A stretch of DNA of 64,000 nt, from contig JBJOMN010000035.1 of the NCBI GenBank assembly GCA_046052345.1, positions 119,269-183,268 on the forward strand, in the 5' to 3' direction. This DNA is from Pollutiaquabacter sp046052345 (GTDB taxonomy: Bacteria > Bacteroidota > Bacteroidia > AKYH767-A > 2013-40CM-41-45). The notes under the pieces are model-generated. The model did not search any database and had not been told where the DNA came from. It saw only the letters and a list, made by a program, of their open reading frames with translations. Made by a program: the position numbers and the translations under genes. Positions 1 through 8,316 of the stretch are shown one piece after another; position 1 is the stretch's first letter, and the number at the start of each line of letters is the position of its first letter.

Positions 1-90
1 CCAAAACATGAGGGAACTCTGCTGCTGTGGCCGTTGCTGCTGACAGCATATTTTGAGATTATTGCTACATTGCTTTTCAGTTGTTGTTGA
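1..90 (+). CDS. C-terminal end of an unidentified, probably membrane protein (partial)
   Basis: Frame 1 is open from the window edge to a TGA at 88-90, while the other two forward frames stop within 45 bases. The encoded 29-residue tail is very hydrophobic (LLLWPLLLTAYFEIIATLLF), as in a last transmembrane helix. It ends 8 bases before the ATG at 99 of the next gene, so it may be the preceding member of the sugar operon. Too little is present to name a family, and a chance open frame is possible. Confidence 0.35.
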   Translation, partial: PKHEGTLLLWPLLLTAYFEIIATLLFSCC

Positions 91-98
91 TACATGAA

Positions 99-1256
99 AT
101 GAGCGACGGTTCCCGTAAGAAAGTGGTTGTTTCCGGCTGTTTTGACCTGTTACACAGCGGACATGTGGCCTTCCTGCAGGAGGCATCCGGGTTCGGCGAC
201 CTTTTTGTCTGCATCGGTTCGGATGCGACGGTGCAACGGCTCAAAGGAAGGCCGCCCGTGAATTCCCAGGAGGAAAGACGTTTCATGGTCGAGTCTCTGA
301 AGTGTGTCAGGAATTGTCGTGTCAACTCCGGATCCGGTATCCTCGACTTTGTGAACGAGCTGGAAGAGATACGTCCGGATTTTTTTGTCGTCAACGAAGA
401 CGGCCATACGCCTCAGAAAGAACAGCTGTGCCGTCGGCTTGGAATCGACTACAAAGTGCTCCGACGGGTTCCTTCGCCGGGTATGCCTGCCCGCTCTACG
501 ACGGCACTCCGTACCCTGAGTACGATTCCCTTCAGGATCGATCTTGCCGGCGGTTGGCTTGACCAGCCTTTTGTATCCACTTTCGCCGCAGGACCGGTCA
601 TCACCGTTTCCATTGAACCGACCATTGAATTCAATAACCGCAGCGGAATGGCCAGCAGTTCCCGGAACAAAGCCATGGAACTGTGGAAGACCGCACTTCC
701 CGAATCGGATCCGGAGCAGAACGCACGACTGCTGTTCAGTTTCGAGAATCCTCCCGGAACACGGGAGGTCAGCGGTTCCCAGGATGCGCTGGGGATCTGC
801 ATGCCGGGCCTGAATTACCTTCATTATACCGGAGGGTACTGGCCGGACATGATCGTCTCCCGCAACGACGAACCGATCCTTCAGTGGTTGGAGAAGCATC
901 TTTACCTGCTCGCTCTCGGACCCAGGGACGAGGAGTACGACGTGTTAGGGGATACCAGTATCGATGCGCCCGGTGCAGAGAGGCTTTCCCGTCACGCGGA
1001 GGAGTTCTGGAATGCGGTCCTTCGCATGGACCTTGGAGCCGCCGGTAAGCATATGACGGCTTCTTTTGAAGCGCAGTGTGCAATGTTCCCGCGAATGGCT
1101 GACAGTTCCATCCTGGATTTCATACGACGTTATGCGACAGGTGTGGAAGGATACAAGCTCTCCGGAGCGGGTGGTGGAGGCTATCTCATCATGCTCTCCG
1201 GAAAGCCGGTTCCGAATGCCATACAGATGAAAATCAGGAGGAAGAACTGGTTATGA
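99..1256 (+). CDS. Bifunctional nucleotidyltransferase / GHMP-type sugar kinase
   Basis: Residues 1-130 are a cytidylyltransferase-like Rossmann domain with the nucleotide-binding HSGH motif after VVVSGCFDLL, like the adenylyltransferase half of HldE. From about residue 145 a GHMP kinase follows: N-terminal strand with DLAGGWLDQP, a degenerate ATP loop SGMASSSRNKA, a SGSQDALG motif like that of fucokinases, and the C-terminal LSGAGGGGYLIML loop. The likely role is phosphorylation of a sugar and transfer of a nucleotide to it, in the cytoplasm. The next two genes are a FucP-like permease and a RhaM-like mutarotase, so fucose or a related deoxysugar is the inferred substrate; the order of domains differs from the classic Fkp enzyme. 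I chose the ATG at 99; a TTG at 81 in the same frame is the alternative. The stop overlaps the next start by ATGA. Confidence 0.75.
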   Translation: MSDGSRKKVVVSGCFDLLHSGHVAFLQEASGFGDLFVCIGSDATVQRLKGRPPVNSQEERRFMVESLKCVRNCRVNSGSGILDFVNELEEIRPDFFVVNEDGHTPQKEQLCRRLGIDYKVLRRVPSPGMPARSTTALRTLSTIPFRIDLAGGWLDQPFVSTFAAGPVITVSIEPTIEFNNRSGMASSSRNKAMELWKTALPESDPEQNARLLFSFENPPGTREVSGSQDALGICMPGLNYLHYTGGYWPDMIVSRNDEPILQWLEKHLYLLALGPRDEEYDVLGDTSIDAPGAERLSRHAEEFWNAVLRMDLGAAGKHMTASFEAQCAMFPRMADSSILDFIRRYATGVEGYKLSGAGGGGYLIMLSGKPVPNAIQMKIRRKNWL

Positions 1257-2461
1257 GCAGATCGTCATCGGCCGTAACGGGAGGTTCCCTTCTGCCGCTG
1301 GTGCTGGTGACCAGTCTTTTTTTCCTTTGGGGGTTTTCCTACGGATTGCTGGATGTGCTCAACAAGCATTTCCAACAGGTGCTGCATGTCGGTAAAGGCC
1401 GTTCGGCGCTGCTGCAAGCCGTTTATTTCGGCGCATATTTCGTGATGGCATTGCCGGCCGGCCGGTTCATGCAACGGGCAGGATACAAGCGTGGTGTGTT
1501 GGCCGGCCTGCTGTTGTTTGCCGCAGGAGCCGTTCTTTTTTATCCCGCAGCTACCGGTGCTCAGTTCACGTTGTTCCTAGTGGCGCTGTTCGTGCTGGCC
1601 TGCGGTCTCGCCTTCCTTGAAACCGCCGCGAATCCCTATATGACCGTCCTTGGTCCGCCGGAAGGCGCAGCTTTCCGGCTTAACCTCGCACAGAGCTTCA
1701 ACGGTGTCGGTTCTTTCATCGGTCCGCTTCTGGGCGGATATTTTTTCTTCGGGAATGAAACGACGGATACAGGTCTCGACGCGGTCAGCCGGATGTATCT
1801 GGCTGTAGCCGTGGTAGTCCTCGGCCTTGCCGTTCTTTTCCGTTTCACGTCCCTTCCGGAACCTGAGACGGTTGCGACGCCCTCCTCCGCGCGTTTGCAC
1901 GTAAAATGGTACTTCAAACGCAGGTTTCTTTTCGCGGTTGCCGCACAGTTCTTTTATGTGGCTGCCCAGGTCGGCATCGCCGCTTTTTTCATCAACTATG
2001 CCACAGATCGATCCGTCGGGATGGGCGACCGGGAGGCGGCCTACCTGCTTTCAGTGGCAATGGTATTGTTCACGGCCGGTCGATTCACAGGCAGCATGCT
2101 GATGCGCCGGATTCCGGCAGGCAGGTTGTTGACGGTTTATGCATTCGTCGCCATGCTGCTGTGTCTGTGGGTCGCACTGACACCCTCGCCTTTCACGGCC
2201 TTCGTACTTGCAGCTGTCTTTTTCTTCGAGTCTGTCATGTTCCCTACCATCTTCGCTTTGGGTGTGAAGGACATGGGCCCCTACACCAAACTGGCGTCTT
2301 CCGTTATCGTAATGTCCATCGCCGGCGGAGCCGTGGTACCCTACTTCATGGGACTGGTCGCCGAGGGGATATCCACGGCAACCGCTTATCTGGTACCGGC
2401 ACTCTGTTTCACGGTGGTGGCCGCATTCGGATACTTCACACGTCATGACACCTCCGTATGA
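1253..2461 (+). CDS. FucP-like sugar:proton symporter (MFS)
   Basis: A 402-residue protein with twelve predicted hydrophobic segments, opening with LFFLWGFSYGLLDVLNKHFQ, which is typical of the L-fucose:H+ symporter branch of the major facilitator family. The motif AGRFMQRAGYKRG between helices 2 and 3 is the family loop, and AFLETAANPY in helix 4-5 is shared by FucP and related glucose/galactose permeases. It should import a deoxysugar across the inner membrane. The start overlaps the stop of the kinase fusion (ATGA) and its stop overlaps the mutarotase start in the same way, so the three proteins are made from one coupled message. Fucose as substrate is inferred from family and neighbours. 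Confidence 0.82.
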   Translation: MSRSSSAVTGGSLLPLVLVTSLFFLWGFSYGLLDVLNKHFQQVLHVGKGRSALLQAVYFGAYFVMALPAGRFMQRAGYKRGVLAGLLLFAAGAVLFYPAATGAQFTLFLVALFVLACGLAFLETAANPYMTVLGPPEGAAFRLNLAQSFNGVGSFIGPLLGGYFFFGNETTDTGLDAVSRMYLAVAVVVLGLAVLFRFTSLPEPETVATPSSARLHVKWYFKRRFLFAVAAQFFYVAAQVGIAAFFINYATDRSVGMGDREAAYLLSVAMVLFTAGRFTGSMLMRRIPAGRLLTVYAFVAMLLCLWVALTPSPFTAFVLAAVFFFESVMFPTIFALGVKDMGPYTKLASSVIVMSIAGGAVVPYFMGLVAEGISTATAYLVPALCFTVVAAFGYFTRHDTSV

Positions 2462-2787
2462 TAAGACGCTGTTATGCACTCGACCTGAAGGATGATCCGG
2501 AGTTGATCGCCGGCTACGATGCATGGCACACGAGGGTATGGCCGGAAGTGCTTGATTCCATTCGCCGATCCGGAATACTCTCTATGGAGATCTACCGTGC
2601 AGGCAACCGGCTTTTCATGATCATGGAGACGGATGATTCCTTTGATCCCGCCGTCAAAGCGATGAATGATGCTTCGATTCCCGGAGTCGTGGAGTGGGAA
2701 GCGCTGATGTGGGAATACCAACAAGCGATCCCCGTTGCCGCTCCGGGCGAAAAATGGGTGCTCATGAACCGGATCTTCGTACTTTAG
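2458..2787 (+). CDS. L-rhamnose/L-fucose mutarotase family protein (RhaM-like)
   Basis: A 109-residue single-domain protein of the RhaM family, a dimeric alpha-beta barrel that interconverts the alpha and beta anomers of a deoxyhexose. Family marks seen are YDAWHTRVWPEV near residue 20, the SMEIYRAGNRLFMIME strand pair, and the closing VLMNRIFVL strand. RhaM proteins of this kind accompany fucose as well as rhamnose genes in Bacteroidota. The ATGA overlap with the permease makes it the third gene of the coupled operon. A TACCTTTA box for the next gene lies just after its stop. Confidence 0.8.
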   Translation: MIRRCYALDLKDDPELIAGYDAWHTRVWPEVLDSIRRSGILSMEIYRAGNRLFMIMETDDSFDPAVKAMNDASIPGVVEWEALMWEYQQAIPVAAPGEKWVLMNRIFVL

Positions 2788-2821
2788 AGCTCTTACCTTT
2801 AAGAAATAAAAAAAGACACCT

Positions 2822-5566
2822 ATGAAACAGCTTTTAGCCTTGCGCGGATTCATTTTCAACCCGCTGCTCGCCGTCAGTTTGTTCATGCCTTTGATCTCCT
2901 CCGCGAAGGATACCCCCGTATTCGTGCGCAAGGTGGAAGGAGTCAGCGAATATTCCCTTCCCAACGGCCTCCAGGTCCTGCTGATTCCGGATGCCAGCCA
3001 GAGCAACATGGTGGTCAATATCGTTTACAAGGTGGGCTCGCGGCACGAAGGCTACGGCGAGACCGGCATGGCGCACCTTCTGGAGCACATGCTGTTCAAG
3101 AGCACCAAGAACCTGGGCGACATAAAAAAGATGCTCTCTGACAAAGGAGGCAATGCCAACGGCACTACCTGGTACGACCGTACCAACTATTATGAGATCT
3201 TCCCCTCATCGGATGAGAACCTGAAATGGAGCATCCAGATGGAAGCCGACCGCATGGTGAATGCCACGATTTTGCAGTCCGACCTTGACAAGGAATTCTC
3301 GGTCGTGCGAAATGAATTCGAGATCGGTGAGAACGAACCCGGCAGCATACTGATGGAACGCATTCTTTCCACGGCATACCTGTGGCACAATTATGGCAAC
3401 AGCACCATCGGATCGCGTGAGGATATTGAACGCGTCAAAGCGGACCGGCTCAGGGTGTTTTACATGAAATATTATCAGCCGGACAACGCCACGCTCATCA
3501 TCGCCGGAAAGTTCGATACACAGAAGGCATTGCAGTACATCGGCGATTATTTCTCCGTGATACCACGACCTCAGCGTGTGATTGAGAAGACCTATACCGT
3601 GGAGCCCGCGCAGGACGGAGAGCGCTACGTGGAACTCAGGCGGTCCGGTGATGTCCAGTATATCGGTGCGGCTTATCATGCCTCTGCACTGGCCGACGAG
3701 GACTATCCTGCCATGGATGTGCTGGCGGAGATCCTACAGGCCGATCCGTCGGGATACCTTTACAAGGCGATGGTGGAAACCCGTAAGGCGGCCAGCATCT
3801 ATTGCTATCAGCAGACGTTGCACGATCCCGGATTCATGTATTTCGGAGTCGAGGTGCCCAAGGACAAGAGTCTCGATTCCGCCCGGACGGCCTTCGTCAA
3901 GGCACTCGATGCCATCGCCAATACCGATTACACCGAGGCAGACCTACAACGCGGCAAGGCGAAAGTGATCAAGCAGATCGAAGATGTCGCGAACAACACC
4001 GTCTATTTCGCCATCAATCTGACGGAAATCATCGGCGCCGGCGATTACAGGTTGTGGCCGTTGTACCGCGACCGGGTGGAACGGGTCGGATTGTCGGATA
4101 TAAAGAGAGTCGCCGCACGCTACTTCCTTCCGAACAACCGTACGCTCGGAATTTTCATTCCCTCCGGTAATGAAGACCGGGTCAAGCCGGCTGAGTTCGA
4201 CGATGAACGGATCGCCTCCCTTGCAGCGGAAGTCAAAGGGAAAGCGGTCCTGGACACGATAAAGGATTTCGAAGCCACCATCAGCAACGTGAAAGCGAAT
4301 ATGACAACGAGCTCGCTGTCAAACGGCTTTCGCTATTCGTTTGTCAGAAAACCGGTGAAAGGCGGAAAGGTGAACGCCACCGTCATCATGTTCATGGGCG
4401 ATGAAAAATCGTTGTCCGGAAAGAGGGAAGTGGCGCAGCTCACAGCAGCTCTTCTCAAGGCAGGTACTACAGCCATGTCCAAGGAAAAGATCCAGGATAA
4501 GCTCGATTCCCTGAAGAGTTCCGTCTATTTTCAGGCTGCGGGGCAGCGGCTCTACATCAACATCTCCAGTTATGTGAATAACCTGGAGGCTGTCCTGGCC
4601 ATTGTGAAAGACTGCCTGCGCAATCCGGTTTTCCCGCAGGAGGAATTGGATAAGACTAAGACCGAATACAAATCCTCGTTCGAGTCCCAGTTGAACGATC
4701 CGCAAAGCATCGTCTTCACACAGCTCAGCAGGCACACGGATTCCTATCCCAAAGAAGACATACGGTATTCCCCCACTCCTCAGGAAAGGATCGCCGACCA
4801 AAGTGCCGTCACGCTGGCGCAGATCCGGGAGTTCCATGCCGGCTTCTACGGAACCGGAAACGCCTTTGCCACGTTAATCGGAGACCTCGATCCGTTGACG
4901 GTCGGAAGATTGATGGAATCCGCTTTCGGCGGCTGGACGGCCAAGACGCCTTTCAAGATGTGCCTGCCTATATACGCGGCTAACGCCGGCTATTCCGAGC
5001 GTATCGAGACGCCGGACAAAGAGAACGGCGCCTTTGCCTGCGGCCTGAACATCCGGATGACGCGCAAAGACCCCGACTACCCGGCGCTGATGATGGCCAA
5101 TGAGATGCTGGGAAGCGGAGGATTCCTGACCTCCAGGATTCCCACCCGTTTGCGTGAAAAGGAAGGCATCAGCTACGGTGCGGGATCCTATTTGGATGTG
5201 CCTGTACTAACTGATGCCGCAGGTTGGGGCGGCTATGCCTACTACAATCCGAAGATGGTGAACAAGGTGGATGCGTCTTTCCGCGAAGAGATCGTTCGTG
5301 CCGTCGACAGCGGATTCACCGCTTCCGAACTCAAGTCGTCTGTCACATCGTGGAAGAACGACCGTCACACTTCACTCGGTACCGACGGATTCCTCATTAG
5401 TCTGATCAACTCTTCGATGGTTAACGGCCTTCCCATCGACGATTTTGACGAGCTGGAACGCAAGGTGGAAAGTCTGACGGTTGAACAGGTGAACGCTGCC
5501 GCGAAAAAATACATCGTTCCGGAAAAGATGGTGTTCATCTTCGCCGGGGATTTCAAGAAGAAATGA
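2822..5566 (+). CDS. Secreted M16-family zinc peptidase (two-domain, pitrilysin type)
   Basis: A 914-residue protein with an N-terminal signal sequence (hydrophobic stretch ending near residue 28, SSAKD). The first half carries the inverted zinc motif HLLEH at residues 85-89, with the third ligand glutamate in VVRNEFE 76 residues later, the usual M16 spacing. The second half repeats the fold (from about residue 490) but has no HxxEH, so it is the non-catalytic partner domain that closes the chamber. It probably degrades peptides in the periplasm or at the surface. A TACCTTTA promoter-like box lies at 2794-2801. It runs convergently towards mutY, with an inverted repeat between the two. Confidence 0.85.
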   Translation: MKQLLALRGFIFNPLLAVSLFMPLISSAKDTPVFVRKVEGVSEYSLPNGLQVLLIPDASQSNMVVNIVYKVGSRHEGYGETGMAHLLEHMLFKSTKNLGDIKKMLSDKGGNANGTTWYDRTNYYEIFPSSDENLKWSIQMEADRMVNATILQSDLDKEFSVVRNEFEIGENEPGSILMERILSTAYLWHNYGNSTIGSREDIERVKADRLRVFYMKYYQPDNATLIIAGKFDTQKALQYIGDYFSVIPRPQRVIEKTYTVEPAQDGERYVELRRSGDVQYIGAAYHASALADEDYPAMDVLAEILQADPSGYLYKAMVETRKAASIYCYQQTLHDPGFMYFGVEVPKDKSLDSARTAFVKALDAIANTDYTEADLQRGKAKVIKQIEDVANNTVYFAINLTEIIGAGDYRLWPLYRDRVERVGLSDIKRVAARYFLPNNRTLGIFIPSGNEDRVKPAEFDDERIASLAAEVKGKAVLDTIKDFEATISNVKANMTTSSLSNGFRYSFVRKPVKGGKVNATVIMFMGDEKSLSGKREVAQLTAALLKAGTTAMSKEKIQDKLDSLKSSVYFQAAGQRLYINISSYVNNLEAVLAIVKDCLRNPVFPQEELDKTKTEYKSSFESQLNDPQSIVFTQLSRHTDSYPKEDIRYSPTPQERIADQSAVTLAQIREFHAGFYGTGNAFATLIGDLDPLTVGRLMESAFGGWTAKTPFKMCLPIYAANAGYSERIETPDKENGAFACGLNIRMTRKDPDYPALMMANEMLGSGGFLTSRIPTRLREKEGISYGAGSYLDVPVLTDAAGWGGYAYYNPKMVNKVDASFREEIVRAVDSGFTASELKSSVTSWKNDRHTSLGTDGFLISLINSSMVNGLPIDDFDELERKVESLTVEQVNAAAKKYIVPEKMVFIFAGDFKKK

Positions 5567-5601
5567 TGCCCTCACACCGGGAGTGAACTTCTGGCGTCGG
5601 T

Positions 5602-5626
5602 TGAAGGCGTTGATCAACGACCTTCA
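5602..5626. terminator. Inverted repeat between convergent M16 peptidase and mutY
   Basis: TGAAGG, a perfect palindrome CGTTGATCAACG, one extra A, then CCTTCA form a nearly perfect 25-nt hairpin. It lies 35 bp after the peptidase stop and contains the mutY stop codon. No T-run follows, so intrinsic termination is only a suggestion. Confidence 0.4.
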
Positions 5627-6675
5627 GGAATCATGCCGCACTGCTGCAGGTATTTCTCTATCAGTCGCGGCATCGGATATTTTTCCAACTTCGCAAGTGA
5701 TACTTTCTTCCAATCCTTCGGCATTGCGGTTTTCCCTTTCACGGTGAATTCATAGAAAGTGGCATGCAGGGACTGGTGGCTAAGCAGGTGGCGTGCCTTG
5801 TGAACCGTACCCTTCATTTCCATCCTGTCGGTGCTGAATTCCGAACGGCAGGCGGCGAGGAGCCTTTCAGGTTTCCAGGGGCGCATGCTCTCCAGCATCG
5901 GAAACTCCCACAGGTGCTGCCAGATGTCCTTTGAGGTCCGCTGACGCAGGTACAGGTTACTTCCTTCGCGTATCACCAGATAATGGAAGTAACGATCGCG
6001 GACCTTCTGCTTCTTGGCCTTCACCGGAAGGCTATCCACCTTTTTCAGTTTGCGGGCCGCACACTCCGTACGGAAAATACATGCGCCGCAGTCCGGATTC
6101 ACGGGAACGCACTGGAGGGCTCCGAATTCCATCACGGCCTGGTTGAAGAGGTCGGGCGGGGCATCCAGGATGAGCTCGTTCGCAAGGGCGACGAAAGCCT
6201 TTTTACCTGCTGTGCCGTCGATCGGAGTATCGATGCCGTATAAACGGCTTAGAAAACGGTAGACGTTTCCGTCGACAACCGGATATCTGAGTTTGAAGGC
6301 GAAGGAGGCGATGGCAGCCGCGGTATAGTCGCCGACTCCCGACAGCGCCCGGATATCTTCATAGTTTTTCGGAAATACGCCGCCATGGCTGTCGCGTACT
6401 TGTCGGGCCGCTTTATGAAGGTTTCTGGCGCGGGAATAGTACCCCAGACCCTGCCACAATCTCAGGACCTTCTCTTCGCTGCTGTCCGCCAGGGAACTGA
6501 TGTCCGCAAATTCCGCCACGAACCGTTCATAATAAGGCTTGCCTTGTTCGACCCGGGTCTGCTGAAGGATGATCTCCGACAACCAGATTCGGAAGGGGTT
6601 GCGAGTGTTACGCCAGGGAAGGTCTCTGGCGTTTGCATGGTACCACTCGATAAGGCGGTCGGCAAAGGGATGCAT
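5614..6675 (-). CDS. mutY: Adenine DNA glycosylase MutY
   Basis: A 353-residue base-excision repair enzyme that removes adenine mispaired with 8-oxoguanine. It shows the catalytic glutamate in WLSEIILQQTRV, the helix-hairpin-helix LSGVGDYTAAAI, the catalytic aspartate in VVDGNVYRFLSR, and the [4Fe-4S] cluster motif C-x6-C-x2-C-x5-C (CVPVNPDCGACIFRTEC, about residues 193-209). The C-terminal 120 residues form the NUDIX-like 8-oxoG recognition domain. A perfect TACCTTTG box lies only 4 nt upstream of the ATG, so the mRNA is probably leaderless. Confidence 0.95.
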   Translation of the reverse strand: MHPFADRLIEWYHANARDLPWRNTRNPFRIWLSEIILQQTRVEQGKPYYERFVAEFADISSLADSSEEKVLRLWQGLGYYSRARNLHKAARQVRDSHGGVFPKNYEDIRALSGVGDYTAAAIASFAFKLRYPVVDGNVYRFLSRLYGIDTPIDGTAGKKAFVALANELILDAPPDLFNQAVMEFGALQCVPVNPDCGACIFRTECAARKLKKVDSLPVKAKKQKVRDRYFHYLVIREGSNLYLRQRTSKDIWQHLWEFPMLESMRPWKPERLLAACRSEFSTDRMEMKGTVHKARHLLSHQSLHATFYEFTVKGKTAMPKDWKKVSLAKLEKYPMPRLIEKYLQQCGMIPEGR

Positions 6676-6679
6676 CGCT

Positions 6680-6687
6680 CAAAGGTA
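6680..6687 (-). promoter_or_regulatory. -7 promoter box of mutY
   Basis: Read on the minus strand the box is TACCTTTG, an exact match to the Bacteroidota TAnnTTTG. It ends 4 nt before the mutY ATG. I see no clear -33 TTG at the expected spacing. Confidence 0.6.
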
Positions 6688-6818
6688 GCGTCGGGCGTGC
6701 ATTTGCCGCCGGTCGCGTGGCGATTGTACCGTCAAAATCTTTGTTTTTTGATTTATTCGGGCGGTTTGACGGCATTTCGAAAAATGCCCAACGGATTTCG
6801 TAATTCAGGAGGAAATCC

Positions 6819-6826
6819 TATCTTTG
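6819..6826 (+). promoter_or_regulatory. -7 promoter box of the HU gene
   Basis: TATCTTTG matches TAnnTTTG exactly. A TTTC about 20 bp upstream could be a weak -33. The predicted leader is roughly 40 nt. Confidence 0.6.
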
Positions 6827-6869
6827 CGCCCCTACTTCGATTATACACAACTACTTAATAGTCAAAGCG

Positions 6870-7184
6870 ATGACAAAAGCAGAATTGGTAGCCGAGATTT
6901 CCACGAAGACCGGTATCGAAAAGACGGTAGCCCTGCAAGCAGTAGAAGCCGCCATGAAAGTGATCAAGAATACCATGGCAGATGGAGAGAATGTCTACCT
7001 GCGTGGCTTCGGCTCTTTTATCGTCAAGAAGCGTGCTCAGAAATTGGGGCGCATCATCTCCAAGAACACGACCATCGTTATTCCGGAGCATAATATTCCT
7101 GCCTTCAAACCGGCCAAGACGTTCTCCAACAAGGTCAAGAACGCCAAGATCAAGAAGAACCAGACCTCTGAAGCGATCGATTGA
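6870..7184 (+). CDS. HU/IHF-family DNA-binding protein
   Basis: A 104-residue histone-like protein that bends and compacts DNA as a dimer. The N-terminal helices (MTKAELVAEISTKTGIEK), the LRGFGSFIVKKR turn and the beta-arm with the proline-containing tip IVIPEHNIPAFKPAK are all present. It has a lysine-rich tail beyond the usual 90 residues. The TPR gene starts 2 nt after its stop, so the two are probably co-transcribed. A second, more canonical HU is at 45366-45638. Confidence 0.9.
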   Translation: MTKAELVAEISTKTGIEKTVALQAVEAAMKVIKNTMADGENVYLRGFGSFIVKKRAQKLGRIISKNTTIVIPEHNIPAFKPAKTFSNKVKNAKIKKNQTSEAID

Positions 7185-7186
7185 TC

Positions 7187-8014
7187 ATGGCGATCAGCCG
7201 CACCCAGTTCTATTTCCTGGCAGGCGCAGCGGTTTTGACCCTCGCTCTTTATTTCTCGGGCTCCGAATCGCCTGTGAAAGAGGAGTCGTCGGCGGAAAAG
7301 ACTTCTTCAGCTTCCTTTGACGACCGTTTGACTGCTGCCAAGAGTTCCTTGGACGCTTCCGGTCAGAGCAGGGTTTCCGTGCTTGAGTCACAGCTTAAGC
7401 CGGACGGCAGCAGCGATACCGCTGTTCTCGCACAGCTGGGCCGCACTTGGGACGGATTCGGTTCTCCGGCCATATCCGCCTATTACTTCGAGCAGATTGC
7501 CACACGTAATTCCGGCGAAAAAGAGTGGCTGAATGCCGCTTACCGTTATTTCGATGCTTTCAAGATGAGCGACGATTCTCTTTTCCGTGCCGAGATGGTA
7601 CAAAAAGCCATCGACGGTTACAAGAAGGTCCTCGAAATCAATCCCGGCAACCTCGATGCCAAGACAGACCTTGGTGTATGTTATGCAGAGGGCAGCCCTC
7701 AGCCCATGCAGGGGATCATGATGCTTCGTGAAGTGGTACAGGAAAATCCATCGCACGAATTCGCCCAGTACAACCTTGGCGTCCTTTCGGTCAAATCCGG
7801 ACAGATGGACAAGGCTGTCGACCGTTTCAGCAAGGTCCTTGAAATCAATCCAAAGAATTACGAAGCGGGTTTTCTCCTTGGCCGTTGCTATGCTGAAATG
7901 GGCCAGAAGGAAAAGGCGGTCGCGGCGCTTGAAGCGGTCAAAAGCGGGTCGGATAACGCCCGGCTCGTGGAACAATCAGATAATCTCATCCATCAAATCA
8001 ATACTAACCAATAA
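7187..8014 (+). CDS. Membrane-anchored tetratricopeptide-repeat protein
   Basis: About 275 residues: one N-terminal transmembrane segment (FYFLAGAAVLTLALYFSG), a low-complexity linker, then TPR helices. The clearest repeats are AIDGYKKVLEINPGNLDAKTD, FAQYNLGVLSVKSGQMDKAV and RFSKVLEINPKNYEAGFLLG. TPRs bind other proteins; the partner is unknown. I start at the ATG at 7187, two bases after the HU stop, rather than a TTG at 7181 that overlaps it. Its position between HU and rng suggests a housekeeping role, but I cannot assign one. Confidence 0.75.
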   Translation: MAISRTQFYFLAGAAVLTLALYFSGSESPVKEESSAEKTSSASFDDRLTAAKSSLDASGQSRVSVLESQLKPDGSSDTAVLAQLGRTWDGFGSPAISAYYFEQIATRNSGEKEWLNAAYRYFDAFKMSDDSLFRAEMVQKAIDGYKKVLEINPGNLDAKTDLGVCYAEGSPQPMQGIMMLREVVQENPSHEFAQYNLGVLSVKSGQMDKAVDRFSKVLEINPKNYEAGFLLGRCYAEMGQKEKAVAALEAVKSGSDNARLVEQSDNLIHQINTNQ

Positions 8015-8026
8015 ACAGTCCAATCC

Positions 8027-8116
8027 ATGCCAAGCGGTAAGAAGAGAAAAAGACATAAGATGGCGACGCACAAACGTAAGAAGCGTCTCCGCAAGAACAG
8101 ACATAAGAAGAAGTAA
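8027..8116 (+). CDS. AURKAIP1/COX24-domain small basic protein (mS38-like)
   Basis: A 29-residue peptide, too short for many gene finders, made almost entirely of Lys, Arg and His: it begins MPSGKKRKRHKMATHKRKK. The core KRHKMxxHKRKKRLRK is the motif of the AURKAIP1/COX24 family, whose mitochondrial member mS38 is a small-subunit ribosomal protein. Peptides of this kind in front of ribonuclease G are, to my knowledge, widespread in Bacteroidota. It sits 12 nt after the TPR gene and about 200 bp before rng. A role in the ribosome is inferred from the family. Confidence 0.75.
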   Translation: MPSGKKRKRHKMATHKRKKRLRKNRHKKK

Positions 8117-8125
8117 GTGGTCGAC

Positions 8126-8146
8126 GGGGGCACCTTTCGTGTCCCC
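8126..8146 (+). terminator. Hairpin after the mS38-like peptide gene
   Basis: GGGGGCAC and GTGTCCCC pair (one G-T) around a CTTTC loop. No T-run follows, so it may be a weak terminator or an RNA-stabilising or attenuating element before rng. Confidence 0.4.
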
Positions 8147-8316
8147 GCGTCCTTACTGCTTGTCCGTGCAGCGTGACCGGAATGTTCCGGCACGTCCTTT
8201 TCGTACTTCCTCCTTTGCCGGTGATGCGTCATCGGTTTTATTTCCGAACATATGCCCGGACTGTTCCGCTTTCTCTCCTGTATCGGCCTAATGGGCTGTG
8301 AGTAAACTGAATTTAA

